DNA of 64,000 bases from Paenibacillus aurantius (GCF_032268605.1 NZ_CP130318.1:2452001-2516000); one strand, 5' to 3'. Positions 17,622-27,643 are shown, counted from the first letter of the stretch. The notes: generated by a model from the letters alone, not told the origin. Translations and numbers: made by a program.

Positions 17622-18908
17622 ATGGGAACTTGGATAATTAACGGATGGCTCGGCTCGGGAAGCCGGACCGATCTCCGAAACCTCTATATAGAGAACGGCC
17701 GAATCGTAAGCCTTCATGACGCCAAGGCGGGAGAACCTGACCTTAACAATCATGAGGTGATCGATGCCAAGGGCCGGCTCGTCTCGGCCGGCTTGATCGA
17801 CATGCACGTCCATCTGCGCGAGCCTGGCTTTGAGCATAAGGAGACGATCGCGACCGGAACCCGGTCAGCGGCCCGTGGAGGATTCACCACGATCGCCTGC
17901 ATGCCGAATACCCGGCCGGTCATCGATACCGTGGACACGGTCCGCTATGTTCTGGACAAGGCCGAGACGGAAGGCTCCGTGCGCGTCCTGCCTTACGGCT
18001 GCATCACGAAGAATCAGCTGGGACGCGAGCTGACGGATTTCGAAGCCCTGAAGGAAGCCGGAGTCGTCGGCTATACGGATGACGGCGTCGGTGTGCAGAG
18101 CGCTCAGATGATGAAGGACGGCATGGCCCGCGCCGCATCGCTCGGCATGCCGGTGATCGCCCACTGCGAGGACAATACGCTGGTGGAGGGCTCCGCCGTC
18201 ACCGAGGGGGCTTTTGCCCGGAAGCACGGCCTTAAAGGCATTCCGAACGAATCCGAGGCCATTCATGTGGGCCGGGACATTCTTCTCGCGGAGGCTACCG
18301 GGGTGCACTATCATGTATGCCACGTCAGCACCGAGCAGTCCGTCCGCTTGATCCGCCATGCCAAGCAGGTCGGCATCAACGTGACGGCGGAGGTTTGCCC
18401 CCATCACCTGATACTGTCGGACGAAGACATCCCGGGAATGGATGCCAACTGGAAGATGAACCCGCCTCTCCGGACTCCGCAAGATGTGGACGCGGTCATA
18501 GAAGGGATCGAGGACGGCACAATCGATATCCTCGTGACCGACCACGCTCCTCACAGTGAGGAAGAGAAGGCGAAGGGCATGCAGCTCGCCCCGTTCGGGA
18601 TTGTCGGCTTCGAGACCGCTTTCCCGCTTATGTATACGAAATTTGTTCTAACCGGCAAGTGGACACTGGAGTTTCTGCTCGATAAAATGACGGTCAAGCC
18701 GGCCGAGGTATTCGGCCTCTCACAAGGAAAACTGGAAGTTGGCGCGGTGGCGGATCTTACCATCATTGACCTGGACACGGAGAAGGAAGTCAATCCGGAC
18801 GAGTTCCTGAGCAAGGGACGCAACACGCCGTTTACCGGCTGGAAGCTGAAGGGGTGGCCGGTTCACACGATCGTCGAGGGACGGACCGTGTGGACGGAAT
18901 GGGAATAG
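17622..18908 (+). CDS. pyrC: Dihydroorotase
   Basis: 428 aa amidohydrolase-fold zinc enzyme that cyclises carbamoyl aspartate to dihydroorotate. Metal-binding HVHLREPG follows GLIDM near residue 60; CMPNTRPVID, AHCEDN, CHVSTEQS and VTDHAPHSEEEK complete the class I dihydroorotase pattern. The start at 17622 is chosen because AGGAGGG lies 4 nt upstream and the resulting length equals the Bacillus enzyme. An in-frame ATG at 17604 overlaps nothing useful and has no ribosome site. Confidence 0.96.
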   Translation: MGTWIINGWLGSGSRTDLRNLYIENGRIVSLHDAKAGEPDLNNHEVIDAKGRLVSAGLIDMHVHLREPGFEHKETIATGTRSAARGGFTTIACMPNTRPVIDTVDTVRYVLDKAETEGSVRVLPYGCITKNQLGRELTDFEALKEAGVVGYTDDGVGVQSAQMMKDGMARAASLGMPVIAHCEDNTLVEGSAVTEGAFARKHGLKGIPNESEAIHVGRDILLAEATGVHYHVCHVSTEQSVRLIRHAKQVGINVTAEVCPHHLILSDEDIPGMDANWKMNPPLRTPQDVDAVIEGIEDGTIDILVTDHAPHSEEEKAKGMQLAPFGIVGFETAFPLMYTKFVLTGKWTLEFLLDKMTVKPAEVFGLSQGKLEVGAVADLTIIDLDTEKEVNPDEFLSKGRNTPFTGWKLKGWPVHTIVEGRTVWTEWE

Positions 18909-18993
18909 GAAGAAATCCGCACCTTAGGTGTAGGAATGCAGCAACCCATCAAGAAGCACATAACGAACGGGACTAGAGAAAGGGAGTGTAGGC

Positions 18994-20163
18994 ATGCAGG
19001 CAAGATTGCTGCTTGAAGACGGTACGCTTTTTACGGGAAAAGCGTTTGGAGCGGAAGGCGAATCAACCGGTGAGGTTGTTTTTAATACAGGAATTACGGG
19101 ATACCAGGAGGTTCTATCCGACCCTTCTTACTGCGGGCAGATCGTAACCATGACTTATCCGCTGATCGGCAACTACGGGATCACCCGGGACGACTTCGAG
19201 GCCATCCGGCCGTTCGTTCACGGATTCGTCGTCCGCCAGCATGAAGAGGTGCCGAGCAACTGGCGCGCCCAATATACGGTGGACAGCCTGCTGAAGGAGT
19301 ACGGCATTATCGGGATCAGCGAAATCGACACCCGGATGCTGACCCGGATTCTGCGCCATCACGGAACGATGAGAGGACTTCTAACCACGTCGAACCGTTC
19401 GGTTGCGGATCTCCAGGAACAGCTGGGCGGCATGAGCCTCATGCGCGATCAGGTGTGCCGGGTATCCACGAAGAGCGTCTTCCACGTGCCGGGCAGCAAG
19501 GAGCGTGTCGTAGTCGTCGACTTCGGTTCTAAGAGCGGGATCGTGCGCGATCTCAGCAAACGAGGGTGCGACGTGGTCGTCGTGCCTCAGAACACGACCG
19601 CCGAGCAGATCCGCCGCATCGCACCGGACGGCATTATGCTGTCGAACGGCCCTGGGGATCCGAAGGATGTCCCTCACGCAGCCAAGATGATTGCTGAGCT
19701 GCTAGGTGAATTCCCGATCTTCGGCATCTGCCTCGGTCACCAGCTGCTTGCCTTGGCGTGCGGAGCCGACACCGAGAAAATGAAATTCGGCCACCGCGGC
19801 GGCAACCATCCCGTTAAGGACCTGAGCACGAACCGCTGCTATATCACATCCCAGAACCATGGCTACACAGTAAAAGAGGACTCCATCGAAGGCACAGGCC
19901 TTCAGGTTACCCATATCAACAACAATGACGGAACGATCGAAGGATTGAAGCATACGAAGCACGCGGCCTTCTCCGTTCAATATCATCCGGAAGCGGCACC
20001 GGGACCGTTCGACTCCAGCTACCTGTTCGACGACTTCATCGAGTCGATCCGCGAGTTCAAACGCAGCAACCCGGTACCGCCCCAGCAGGCCAAGCTGTAC
20101 GCAGCGGCCAAAGCATCGGGAATCGTACAAGGAAAGGGAGAACCGGAATATGCCAAAAAATAA
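18994..20163 (+). CDS. carA: Carbamoyl-phosphate synthase small (glutaminase) subunit
   Basis: 389 aa. The N-terminal CarA-specific domain ([29 protein letters not shown]) precedes a class I glutamine amidotransferase domain. That domain has nucleophile Cys246 in FGICLGHQ and His331/Glu333 in [10 protein letters not shown]. It supplies ammonia to CarB for carbamoyl phosphate. As it lies inside the pyr operon it corresponds to Bacillus pyrAA. The last 14 bp overlap the start of carB. Confidence 0.96.
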   Translation: MQARLLLEDGTLFTGKAFGAEGESTGEVVFNTGITGYQEVLSDPSYCGQIVTMTYPLIGNYGITRDDFEAIRPFVHGFVVRQHEEVPSNWRAQYTVDSLLKEYGIIGISEIDTRMLTRILRHHGTMRGLLTTSNRSVADLQEQLGGMSLMRDQVCRVSTKSVFHVPGSKERVVVVDFGSKSGIVRDLSKRGCDVVVVPQNTTAEQIRRIAPDGIMLSNGPGDPKDVPHAAKMIAELLGEFPIFGICLGHQLLALACGADTEKMKFGHRGGNHPVKDLSTNRCYITSQNHGYTVKEDSIEGTGLQVTHINNNDGTIEGLKHTKHAAFSVQYHPEAAPGPFDSSYLFDDFIESIREFKRSNPVPPQQAKLYAAAKASGIVQGKGEPEYAKK

Positions 20164-23100
20164 CAGTCTCAAGAAAATACTCGTCATCGGCTCGGGCCCC
20201 ATTGTCATCGGCCAGGCAGCGGAATTTGACTATGCCGGTACCCAAGCCTGCCAGGCGCTTAAAGAAGAAGGCATGGAGGTCGTGCTGATCAACAGCAACC
20301 CGGCCACCATCATGACCGATACCAATATGGCCGACAAAGTATACATTGAGCCTATTACGCTGGACTTTGTTACCCAAATCATCCGCCAGGAGCGTCCGGA
20401 TGGGCTTCTTCCGACGCTTGGAGGCCAAACGGGCTTGAACATGGCCGTTGAGCTGGCCCGCCACGGCGTTCTGGAGAGAGAGAATGTGAAGCTCCTCGGA
20501 ACGCAGCTGACGGCCATCGAGAAAGCCGAGGACCGCGACCTGTTCCGCGACTTGATGCGCGAACTGGAGCAGCCGGTACCGGACAGTACGATAGTCACAA
20601 CGGTACAGGAAGCTCTTGATTTTGCGAATGAGATCGGGTACCCGATCATCGTCCGTCCCGCTTACACGCTTGGCGGAACCGGAGGCGGGATTTGTGCGAA
20701 CGAGGAAGAGCTGCTGGAGACGGTAAGCTCCGGGATCCGGTACAGTCCGATCGGCCAATGCCTGATCGAGAAGAGCATCGCCGGCATGAAGGAAGTCGAA
20801 TACGAAGTCATGCGTGACGCGAACGACAACTGTATCGTGGTCTGCAACATGGAGAACTTCGATCCGGTCGGTGTTCATACCGGAGACAGCATCGTCGTGG
20901 CTCCGAGCCAGACGCTCTCCGACCGTGAATACCAGATGCTTCGCTCGGCTTCCCTGAAGATCATCCGTGCGCTGAACATCGAAGGCGGCTGTAACGTGCA
21001 ATTTGCCCTCGACCCGCACAGCTTCCAATACTATGTCATCGAGGTAAACCCTCGTGTCAGCCGCTCTTCGGCGCTGGCTTCCAAGGCGACCGGCTACCCG
21101 ATTGCCAAGATGGCCGCCAAAATCGCCATCGGCTACACGCTGGACGAGCTGAAGAACCCGGTTACGGGACAAACGTACGCTTGCTTCGAGCCGACGCTCG
21201 ATTACATCGTGTCTAAAATCCCTCGCTGGCCTTTCGACAAGTTCACGGCGGCCAACCGCAAGCTGGGAACCCAGATGAAGGCGACCGGTGAGGTCATGGC
21301 GATCGGACGGACCTTCGAGGAGTCCATCCACAAGGCCGTCCGCTCCCTGGAAATCGGCGTACACCGTCTGTACCTGAAGGATGCGGTAGCGCTCGAGAAC
21401 GACGTGCTCGAACAGCGTCTGATGAAGCCGGACGACGAGCGGATCTTCCTTCTGGCGGAAGCTTACCGCCGCGGCTACACCCTGGAACAGCTCCAGGAGC
21501 TCACGAAGATCGACTGGTGGTTCCTGAACAAGCTTCAAGGGCTGGTTGCCTTCGAGAACGAACTCGCACAGGATACCCTCTCGGAGGAGCTCCTCTACCA
21601 GGCGAAGCGCAAAGGGTTTACCGACCGGGCCGTGGCCGAAATCCGCGCGGCTCGCGGGCTGAAGAGCTACACGCAGGAAGAGGAAGTTCGCGAATACCGC
21701 AAATCCATGAACCTCAAGCCGGTCTATAAAATGGTGGATACGTGTGCCGCGGAATTCGAAGCCACGACCCCTTACTACTACTCCACCTATGAGACGGAGG
21801 ACGAGGTTCAGCCTTCCTCCAAGGGCAAGGTTATCGTGCTGGGATCGGGTCCGATCCGGATCGGACAGGGCATCGAGTTTGACTACTCGACGGTTCATGC
21901 CGTATGGGCCATCCAGGAAGCCGGCTACGAAGCCGTCATTATCAATAACAACCCGGAGACCGTCTCCACCGACTTCAGCACGTCGGACCGTCTCTACTTC
22001 GAGCCGCTTTTCTTCGAGGACGTCATGAACGTCATCGAGCGCGAGCAGCCGATCGGCGTAATTGTACAGTTCGGCGGTCAAACGGCGATTAACCTGGCCG
22101 CGCCGCTGGCGAAAGCGGGAGTCCGCATTCTGGGCACCGAGCTTGAGAATATCGACGCCGCTGAAGACCGCAAGAAGTTCGAAGCCCTTCTTCGCGAGTT
22201 GGAGATTGCCCAGCCGCCTGGAGGCACTGTGACCTCCGTGGACGATGCGGTGGGCACGGCCTCCCAATTCGGCTACCCGGTTCTTGTCCGTCCTTCGTAT
22301 GTTCTGGGAGGACGTGCCATGGAGATCGTTTACTCCGATGAAGAGCTGGTAAGCTACATGAAGTACGCCGTCACGATCAATCCGGAGCATCCGGTGCTGA
22401 TCGACCGCTACATGCTCGGCAAGGAAGTGGAAGTAGACGCCATCTGCGACAAGGAGACGGTGCTCATTCCGGGCATCATGGAGCATGTCGAGCGTGCGGG
22501 GGTTCACTCAGGTGACTCCATCGCCGTGTATCCGCCGCAGTCGATCAGCGACGCGATTAAAGAGCAGATCGTCGAAATCACGACCAAAATTGCAAGAGGC
22601 CTGCAGGTTGTCGGACTCGTCAACATCCAGTTCGTTATCTTCCAGGAGCAGGTGTATGTGATCGAGGTGAACCCTCGTTCTTCCCGGACGGTTCCCTTCC
22701 TGAGCAAAGTCACCAAGATTCCGATGGCGAACCTGGCTACCCAGGTCATTCTCGGACGCAAGCTGGCGGATCTCGGATACGAATCCGGGCTGTGGCCGGA
22801 GGATGAGTATGTCTCGGTTAAGGTTCCGGTCTTCTCCTTCGCGAAGCTGCGCCGGGTGGATACGACCCTCGGTCCGGAGATGAAATCCACCGGGGAAGTC
22901 ATGGGCCGCGACCGCAACTATGCCAAAGCTCTGTACAAGGGCCTGATTGGCTCCGGCATGAAAATTCCGCCGACCGGCTCGATCATTGCCACGGTGGCCG
23001 ACAAGGACAAGGAAGAAGCGATCGAGATTCTCCGCGGCTTCGATGAGCTGGGCTACAAAATTGTGGCGACGGGCGGAACGGCGCAGGCGCTGGAGCAAGC

Positions 23101-23371
23101 CGGCCTGCGGGTAAACCAGGTCAACAAGCTGAGCGAAGGCTCTCCGAACATTCTGGACCTGATCCGCAACGGAGAAGCGCATTTCGTAGTCAACACCCTG
23201 ACCAAAGGCAAAGCGCCGGAGCGGGATGGCTTCCGGATTCGCCGGGAAGCGGTCGAGAACGGGATTGTCTGCATGACTTCGCTCGATACCGTTCGCGCTC
23301 TCCTGCATGTGCTTCAGACCATTAATTTCTCTTCCCACTCCATGCCGGCATTCGCAGGAACCGTGAAATGA
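20150..23371 (+). CDS. carB: Carbamoyl-phosphate synthase large subunit
   Basis: 1073 aa, the usual length. Two homologous ATP-grasp halves are evident. The first opens with [25 protein letters not shown], the second near residue 555 with [21 protein letters not shown]. Each has its own ATP-binding core ([12 protein letters not shown] and [14 protein letters not shown]). The C-terminal MGS-like domain ([19 protein letters not shown]) is the allosteric region that senses UMP and PRPP in this family. It corresponds to Bacillus pyrAB. The stop overlaps the pyrF start (ATGA). Confidence 0.97.
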   Translation: MPKNNSLKKILVIGSGPIVIGQAAEFDYAGTQACQALKEEGMEVVLINSNPATIMTDTNMADKVYIEPITLDFVTQIIRQERPDGLLPTLGGQTGLNMAVELARHGVLERENVKLLGTQLTAIEKAEDRDLFRDLMRELEQPVPDSTIVTTVQEALDFANEIGYPIIVRPAYTLGGTGGGICANEEELLETVSSGIRYSPIGQCLIEKSIAGMKEVEYEVMRDANDNCIVVCNMENFDPVGVHTGDSIVVAPSQTLSDREYQMLRSASLKIIRALNIEGGCNVQFALDPHSFQYYVIEVNPRVSRSSALASKATGYPIAKMAAKIAIGYTLDELKNPVTGQTYACFEPTLDYIVSKIPRWPFDKFTAANRKLGTQMKATGEVMAIGRTFEESIHKAVRSLEIGVHRLYLKDAVALENDVLEQRLMKPDDERIFLLAEAYRRGYTLEQLQELTKIDWWFLNKLQGLVAFENELAQDTLSEELLYQAKRKGFTDRAVAEIRAARGLKSYTQEEEVREYRKSMNLKPVYKMVDTCAAEFEATTPYYYSTYETEDEVQPSSKGKVIVLGSGPIRIGQGIEFDYSTVHAVWAIQEAGYEAVIINNNPETVSTDFSTSDRLYFEPLFFEDVMNVIEREQPIGVIVQFGGQTAINLAAPLAKAGVRILGTELENIDAAEDRKKFEALLRELEIAQPPGGTVTSVDDAVGTASQFGYPVLVRPSYVLGGRAMEIVYSDEELVSYMKYAVTINPEHPVLIDRYMLGKEVEVDAICDKETVLIPGIMEHVERAGVHSGDSIAVYPPQSISDAIKEQIVEITTKIARGLQVVGLVNIQFVIFQEQVYVIEVNPRSSRTVPFLSKVTKIPMANLATQVILGRKLADLGYESGLWPEDEYVSVKVPVFSFAKLRRVDTTLGPEMKSTGEVMGRDRNYAKALYKGLIGSGMKIPPTGSIIATVADKDKEEAIEILRGFDELGYKIVATGGTAQALEQAGLRVNQVNKLSEGSPNILDLIRNGEAHFVVNTLTKGKAPERDGFRIRREAVENGIVCMTSLDTVRALLHVLQTINFSSHSMPAFAGTVK

Positions 23372-24114
23372 GCATGACGGGACAGGCGGAACGGATTATC
23401 GTAGCGTTGGATTACCCCGACGCAGAAAGCGCCAAAGGGCTTCTGCAGGCCCTTAAGGGAATCCCTTGTTACATGAAAGTGGGCATGCAGCTGTTCTATG
23501 CGGCCGGCCCTTCTTTCATCCATTACTTGAAGGATAGCGGGTATAACGTTTTTCTCGATCTGAAAATGCATGATATCCCGAATACGGTCATGTTCGGCGC
23601 GGAAAGCATTACCCGGCTCGGTGTGGACATGTTCAACGTTCACGCGGCAGGGGGCCGGGCGATGATGCAGGGAGCCAGGGAAGGGGTCGACAAGGCCCTC
23701 TCCTCCATGCCGGGGGCGAAGAGGCCTTTGCTTATCGGAGTGACCCAGCTGACGAGCACTGGACAAGCCATGATGAATGAAGAGATTGGCATTCCGGGCT
23801 CCTTGGAAGAGACCGTCGTCCGCTACTCGCTGTTGGCGAAGGAATCGGGGCTGGACGGGGTGGTGGCTTCTCCCCTCGAGGTCAAACGGATCAAGGAGGC
23901 CGCCGGTCCTTCCTTCGTAACGGTGACTCCAGGGATTCGCCCGGCGGGAGCGGAGCTTAAGGATCAAACGCGGGTTATGACACCCGGGGAAGCCTTCCGG
24001 CAGGGAACCGATTATGTCGTCATCGGCCGGCCCATCACCGCTTCTCCTGACCCGCGGCTTACATTGGAAACCATATTGGTGGAGGCGAAGAGTGAAGATG
24101 TGCGCCATGCTTAA
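23368..24114 (+). CDS. pyrF: Orotidine 5'-phosphate decarboxylase
   Basis: 248 aa TIM-barrel enzyme that makes UMP from OMP. The catalytic tetrad motif [11 protein letters not shown] is near residue 70. [26 protein letters not shown] is the phosphate-binding end. It starts within the carB stop codon (ATGA), so translation is coupled. In B. subtilis pyrK and pyrD lie between carB and pyrF; both are missing here. Confidence 0.96.
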   Translation: MSMTGQAERIIVALDYPDAESAKGLLQALKGIPCYMKVGMQLFYAAGPSFIHYLKDSGYNVFLDLKMHDIPNTVMFGAESITRLGVDMFNVHAAGGRAMMQGAREGVDKALSSMPGAKRPLLIGVTQLTSTGQAMMNEEIGIPGSLEETVVRYSLLAKESGLDGVVASPLEVKRIKEAAGPSFVTVTPGIRPAGAELKDQTRVMTPGEAFRQGTDYVVIGRPITASPDPRLTLETILVEAKSEDVRHA

Positions 24115-24739
24115 TTTATCGGAAACCATTGCCCGGTCTCTTCTGCAGATCGGGGCCATCAGCCTGCGTCCGGATCAGCCGTTTACGTGGACGTCAGGGA
24201 TCAAGTCCCCGATTTATTGTGACAACCGGCTGACTATCTCCTATCCGGAGATCCGCAGCCTCATTGCCGAAGGGTTCGCTTCCGTGATCCGCGAGTTCTA
24301 TCCCCAGGTTCAAGTAATCGCGGGGACGGCCACCGCAGGTATTCCTCACGCGGCCTTTGTAGCGGAGAAGCTTCATCTGCCGATGATCTATGTGCGGGAC
24401 AAAGCCAAGGGCCACGGCAAGGAGAACCTGATCGAAGGCGTGCTGAAGCCGGGCCAGAAGGTCGTGCTCATCGAGGACCTGATCTCGACGGGAGGCAGCT
24501 CCTTGAAGGCGGCGCTTGGCGTGAAGGAAGCCGGCGGAGAAGTGCTGGCTACCCTGGCCATCTTCACCTACCAGTTCGCGCAAGCGGAGCAGGCCTTTGC
24601 CGAGAAAGAGATCCCGCTTAGAACACTGTCGAACTACACCTCGCTGCTTGAAACCGCCGTTAAGCAAGGCGCGATTCAAGAGAAGGACGTGGCTTATCTG
24701 CAATCGTGGCGGGAGAATCCACAGCAATTTGGAAAATAA
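24098..24739 (+). CDS. pyrE: Orotate phosphoribosyltransferase
   Basis: About 213 aa type I PRTase that joins orotate to PRPP. Orotate-site segment FTWTSGIKSPIYCDNR and PRPP motif VVLIEDLISTGGSSLKAA are clear, as is the flexible loop with KAKGHGKENLIEG. The start is uncertain within a few codons: ATG 24098 (12 nt after GGAGG), GTG 24092 (6 nt after GGAGG) and ATG 24107 are all in frame inside the end of pyrF. It is last gene of the operon and is followed by a terminator. Confidence 0.95.
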   Translation: MCAMLNLSETIARSLLQIGAISLRPDQPFTWTSGIKSPIYCDNRLTISYPEIRSLIAEGFASVIREFYPQVQVIAGTATAGIPHAAFVAEKLHLPMIYVRDKAKGHGKENLIEGVLKPGQKVVLIEDLISTGGSSLKAALGVKEAGGEVLATLAIFTYQFAQAEQAFAEKEIPLRTLSNYTSLLETAVKQGAIQEKDVAYLQSWRENPQQFGK

Positions 24740-24754
24740 GCATTGCTTACCGGT

Positions 24755-24792
24755 AAAACGGCATTTCCTCTAAACGGGAGATGCCGTTTTTT
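24755..24792 (+). terminator. Terminator of the pyr operon
   Basis: Hairpin with AAAACGGCAT and ATGCCGTTTT outer arms, extended inward by a TTCC/GGGA stretch, followed by T residues, 16 bp after pyrE. Confidence 0.92.
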
Positions 24793-24841
24793 CTGTGGAT
24801 AGGGAAAGATAAGGGAGAAGAAGAACAAGGAGGCCAGAAGC

Positions 24842-25015
24842 ATGCCCAATACAAAGCAGCAGACCGGGGGAGAGGACGACCCGAAACGGACGGAAGATCT
24901 ATCCGCTCATGAGCGCCACGGCTTTCATTTGAGCAAAGGAAGCCAAATGCCGTCCGACGTTAACGAAAAGGGCCAGATAGACGACGGCTCCTCAGGGGAT
25001 GACGTTTGGAGCTGA
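24842..25015 (+). CDS. Small hydrophilic protein, 57 aa
   Basis: Unrecognised. The frame MPNTKQQTGGEDDPKRTEDL... to ...DDVWS is preceded by a full ribosome site (AAGGAGG, 9 nt before ATG) and is very polar: many Asp, Glu, Lys, Gly, no hydrophobic segment, no Cys. It lies alone after the pyr terminator. The composition recalls small acidic, probably unfolded Bacillales proteins, some of them sporulation-linked, but nothing in the sequence proves a role. Confidence 0.6.
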   Translation: MPNTKQQTGGEDDPKRTEDLSAHERHGFHLSKGSQMPSDVNEKGQIDDGSSGDDVWS

Positions 25016-25046
25016 CCCGGGTGCGGGGTTGGCGCTAGGGTGGAAC

Positions 25047-25087
25047 CCAAAAGCCCCTTCCGAGCCTTAACAGGCCGGAAGGGGCTT
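25047..25087 (-). terminator. Minus-strand terminator of the small secreted-peptide gene
   Basis: AAGCCCCTTCCG/CGGAAGGGGCTT stem with an inner GCCT/AGGC helix. On the minus strand it is followed by TTTT, and it lies 48 bp past the stop of the 55-aa gene. On the plus strand there is no T-run. Confidence 0.8.
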
Positions 25088-25134
25088 GAGTGTTTAGGAA
25101 GAGAACAGGGAACATTGACAGGAGACAGTCCCGA

Positions 25135-25302
25135 TTAATGACAGTCCGGCATATTGGGGGCGTATTCTACGGTGCTCCCGTTGAATTTGATAAGCGGATC
25201 CGGAGTGAGGGGTTCGGCTTTGGCGGGAGTCTGCAGCTGGGTGACGACGGCTGCGATTCCGACGATGGCCGCTGCGCTTAAGGCGATAATCCATTTTCTC
25301 AT
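25135..25302 (-). CDS. Small exported peptide, 55 aa with signal sequence
   Basis: Unrecognised. The frame begins MRKWIIALSAAAIVGIAAVV, a charged n-region and a ~16-residue hydrophobic core. Then TQLQTPAKAEP offers an AKA|E signal-peptidase I site near residue 29. The predicted mature part is only ~26 residues, proline-rich, with a single Cys two residues from the end (...APNMPDCH). The upstream ribosome site is weak (AAAGTGAG). The terminator just downstream on the same strand supports a real transcript. It could be a peptide signal or a small envelope protein. Confidence 0.55.
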   Translation of the reverse strand: MRKWIIALSAAAIVGIAAVVTQLQTPAKAEPLTPDPLIKFNGSTVEYAPNMPDCH

Positions 25303-25669
25303 GGGGAAACACTCACTTTCTTGATTTATCCGTTACCGATTGGGTTTACTAACAGTTTATCACTTTTCCGAGTGTTTTGCTAGGAGTTTCAGGGGTGACG
25401 GTTTGGTGGCAATCATCCTAATTTCTGCGCATGCTTCGGGTCCAGAGGAATATACATAACCTTACCACTCCTACAAGGAGCTGGCCGGCTGCCCATCAGG
25501 TCACGTCACAGGGGAACCAACCAATACGGTCAAGCATACCCTGTAGAACGATATCGTAATGGAATGTTTGATTTGTCTTCCAGCGGGGTAATGGGAAGAA
25601 CAATCAAATGCTATGCATTCGGTTTGCCGTACGGTTGGAGGGCGGACCGGTGGAAAAGGGGAGATTCGG
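25303..25669. other. Intergenic region without a recognised gene
   Basis: 367 bp between the divergent small-peptide gene and the yutG-like gene. It must hold promoters for both, but I see no consensus pair worth calling. The plus-strand frame stays open from 25613, but its first ~19 codons lack a ribosome site and do not look like the PgpA family. Confidence 0.5.
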
Positions 25670-26287
25670 ATGCGCAGGGTTCACAGCACGGAAGTAAGAA
25701 ATGCGGTTCTTCAGAAATTGTCCCAGCGGGGAGTTAGGCTGGAGGACATCGCGGAGATAGTTTATGAAATGCAAGCCCCCTATAACCCGAGCCTGCAGAT
25801 GGAAGTCTGCCTGGAGAGTGTCCGGGCGGTTCTCGAGAAAAGAGAGCTGCAGCATGCCATTCTGGTGGGAATTGAGCTCGATATGCTGGCGGAGCAAAGG
25901 CTGCTCTCCGAGCCGCTCCAAACGATCGTCGCTTCCGATGAGGGCTTGTTCGGCTGCGATGAAACGCTTGCGCTCGGCTCGGTTCTCGGGTACGGGAGTA
26001 TCGGTGTAACGACCTTCGGCCATCTCGATAAACATAAAATTGGAATCATCAAACGGCTCGATACCAAAATCGGAAACGGCGTTCATACGTTTCTGGACGA
26101 TCTGGTAGCGAGCATCGCGGCTTCGGCTTCAAGCCGGATCGCCCATAAGCATCGCGATTGGGAAGAGGAAATCGGGCCACCCTTCGAGCTCATTGCGGGG
26201 GATACGGAGAAGCCGACGATCAGCCGGGTTTTCGAAGAAACGGAATCATCTGTGGTACCGCTTTCCGCCGAGGAGAACGCCAGCTGA
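25670..26287 (+). CDS. yutG: Phosphatidylglycerophosphatase A-related protein (YutG-like)
   Basis: 205 aa, PgpA/YutG superfamily. The characteristic stretches are EIVYEMQAPYNPSL, VLEKRELQHAILVGIELDMLAE, VASDEGLFGCDETLALGSVLGYGSIGVTTFGHLDK and NTFLDDLVASIAASASSRIAHK. The last holds the conserved acidic residues expected to bind metal and phosphate. Family members dephosphorylate phosphatidylglycerol phosphate; the Bacillales YutG branch is soluble and its substrate less certain. The start at 25670 has AGGGGAG 6 nt upstream. Closed by a terminator. Confidence 0.85.
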   Translation: MRRVHSTEVRNAVLQKLSQRGVRLEDIAEIVYEMQAPYNPSLQMEVCLESVRAVLEKRELQHAILVGIELDMLAEQRLLSEPLQTIVASDEGLFGCDETLALGSVLGYGSIGVTTFGHLDKHKIGIIKRLDTKIGNGVHTFLDDLVASIAASASSRIAHKHRDWEEEIGPPFELIAGDTEKPTISRVFEETESSVVPLSAEENAS

Positions 26288-26318
26288 ATGGTTAGTCCGC
26301 TTTATTATGCACGTTCCT

Positions 26319-26341
26319 AAGCTTCCTGCGGGAAGCTTTTT
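26319..26341 (+). terminator. Terminator after yutG-like gene
   Basis: AAGCTTCC/GGAAGCTT stem with a 4-nt loop and five T, about 30 bp after the stop codon. Confidence 0.85.
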
Positions 26342-26414
26342 GAATTGTTCGGGGATAGCGGGGCCGGGTTTGGGGCAAAGCTAAGGGAAACTCGGACAGG
26401 CAGGAGGGTGGAGG

Positions 26415-26579
26415 ATGAGGTGGGTGTACTGGGCCAAGCTGTACGAAAGCAAATTTCAAGCCGGCTGCCTGGCTAAGCGAATGGAAGAAGACTGGTGGAT
26501 TTACGGATACGAATGCCCCCATAACGTAGAGGTTTACCGGTCCAAGAAAGGCCGTTTTGGCGTGCGTTATGTCCTTTAA
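26415..26579 (+). CDS. Small basic/aromatic protein, 54 aa
   Basis: Unrecognised. The frame MRWVYWAKLYESKFQAGCLAKR ... ends FGVRYVL and follows a strong ribosome site (AGGAGGG, 6 nt spacing). It is rich in Trp and Tyr (four Trp, five Tyr), with two Cys and many Lys/Arg, and looks like a folded domain rather than random translation. It lies just before two tRNA genes. The role is unknown. Confidence 0.58.
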   Translation: MRWVYWAKLYESKFQAGCLAKRMEEDWWIYGYECPHNVEVYRSKKGRFGVRYVL

Positions 26580-26657
26580 CTTCCTCTTGACATCTTCTTT
26601 TGGTTTGGTGTATATTTAGTTCTGTCGCTGTCGGAAGGCAGGCGGCCTAACTATTAA

Positions 26658-26737
<80 letters not shown>

Positions 26738-26756
26738 CTACTATGGAAGATGTCAG

Positions 26757-26833
26757 GGGCCCTTAGCTCAGTTGGTTAGAGCGGTCGGCTCATAACCGAT
26801 TGGTCGGGGGTTCGAGTCCCTCAGGGCCCACCA
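26757..26833 (+). tRNA. tRNA with CAU anticodon (likely Ile2 read as AUA, or elongator Met)
   Basis: 77-nt cloverleaf with encoded CCA. Acceptor stem GGGCCCT/AGGGCCC, D-arm TAGCTCAGTTGGTTAGAGC, anticodon CAT at 26791-26793 in a CTCATAA loop. The loop and D-arm look more like bacterial tRNA-Ile2, whose C34 is changed to lysidine, than elongator Met, but this cannot be decided by eye. Confidence 0.9.
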
Positions 26834-26836
26834 ATG

Positions 26837-26867
26837 AAAAAACCTTGGAGAATCAAGGCTTTTTTTA
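26837..26867 (+). terminator. Terminator after the tRNA pair
   Basis: AAAAACCTTG/CAAGGCTTTTT hairpin with extra T residues, starting 4 bp after the second tRNA. Confidence 0.9.
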
Positions 26868-26889
26868 TTTTCCCTACTGAAGATAAATA

Positions 26890-26928
26890 ACCGCATTCCC
26901 GCGCCGAAGGGCGAAGGAATGCGGTTTT
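26890..26928. terminator. Bidirectional terminator between tRNAs and the SLH gene
   Basis: AACCGCATTCC/GGAATGCGGTT stem with a GC-rich loop. T-run on the plus strand and an A/T-rich exit on the minus strand. It serves the convergent SLH gene. Confidence 0.78.
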
Positions 26929-26971
26929 TGGCATTTAGGGCGGATCGGTCCGACCTTAGCACTCGCCGGCT

Positions 26972-27643
26972 TTAGTTATTTCCGCTAACGGGGCCCGGCT
27001 GGTTCTTCACGCCTTTTTCCTGAAGGAAACGGTCGGTTTCATAGATCATGCCGGCCGCTTCCGAGCGGGTAATGACGTCCTTCGGACGGAAGTTCTTATT
27101 CCCGTCCAACTGGGCAACCCCGAGCTTCAACAGAAACTGAATGGAGTTCATGGTTGCTTTGTCCACCTTGTCTTCGTCCTTCAACATGATGAAGGTCATG
27201 ATGACAGGGAAGTCCCCTTTGGCATCAATCGCCTGGGCCAAGTACAAGGCGAACTGCTCCCGGCTCATCGTGGCATTCGGATTAACGTCCTTGGGGAAGG
27301 TCAACCCGTTATGATGCGCCACGATAAAGGCCTTGGCATACCAGGCATCGTCGGGTACCGAGGTGAAGTAATCGCTCGCTTTCGGTTCCTTGATGAACCG
27401 CATGTTGTCGATGTTCAACCCCGCTCCGTTTACGATGAATTGGACACCTTGGGCGAAGGTCACCTCGCCTTTCGGGACGAAGGACTGGTCGTCCATGCCG
27501 CTGACCAGTCCGGCCTTCTGCAGGGCTTCAATCTTGGCCTGCTGCGGATCTCCGGCGGTGTCGGAGAAGGCATAAGCAGCTTGCCCCCACGCCAGAGTCA
27601 GCAGAAGAGCGCCGGCGGCTAATGTTTTGCGGTTAAGTTTCAT
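26972..27643 (-). CDS. Secreted S-layer-homology (SLH) domain protein
   Basis: 223 aa. The signal peptide is MKLNRKTLAAGALLLTLAWGQAAYA with a likely AYA|F cut. The mature protein is essentially three SLH modules. One carries IEALQKAGLVSGMDDQSFVPKGEVTFAQGVQFIVNGAGL, the middle one DAWYAKAFIVAHHNGL...NATMSREQFALYLAQAI, and the last NSIQFLLKLGVAQLDGNKNFRPKDVITRSEAAGMIY. SLH modules bind pyruvylated secondary wall polymer. There is no extra catalytic domain, so this is a minimal wall-anchored protein. Start 27643 has GGAGGTGATA upstream. Confidence 0.9.
   Translation of the reverse strand: MKLNRKTLAAGALLLTLAWGQAAYAFSDTAGDPQQAKIEALQKAGLVSGMDDQSFVPKGEVTFAQGVQFIVNGAGLNIDNMRFIKEPKASDYFTSVPDDAWYAKAFIVAHHNGLTFPKDVNPNATMSREQFALYLAQAIDAKGDFPVIMTFIMLKDEDKVDKATMNSIQFLLKLGVAQLDGNKNFRPKDVITRSEAAGMIYETDRFLQEKGVKNQPGPVSGNN

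Noticed and set aside
20057-22507. 816-codon minus-strand frame opposite carB
   Set aside because: Mirror of carB codon usage, composition rich in Arg/Val/His without any domain; antisense shadow.
25094-25312. Alternative 72-codon minus-strand frame over the small-peptide gene
   Set aside because: The overlapping 55-codon frame has a complete signal peptide and sits before a terminator; the longer frame is Arg/His/Ser-rich with no such features.
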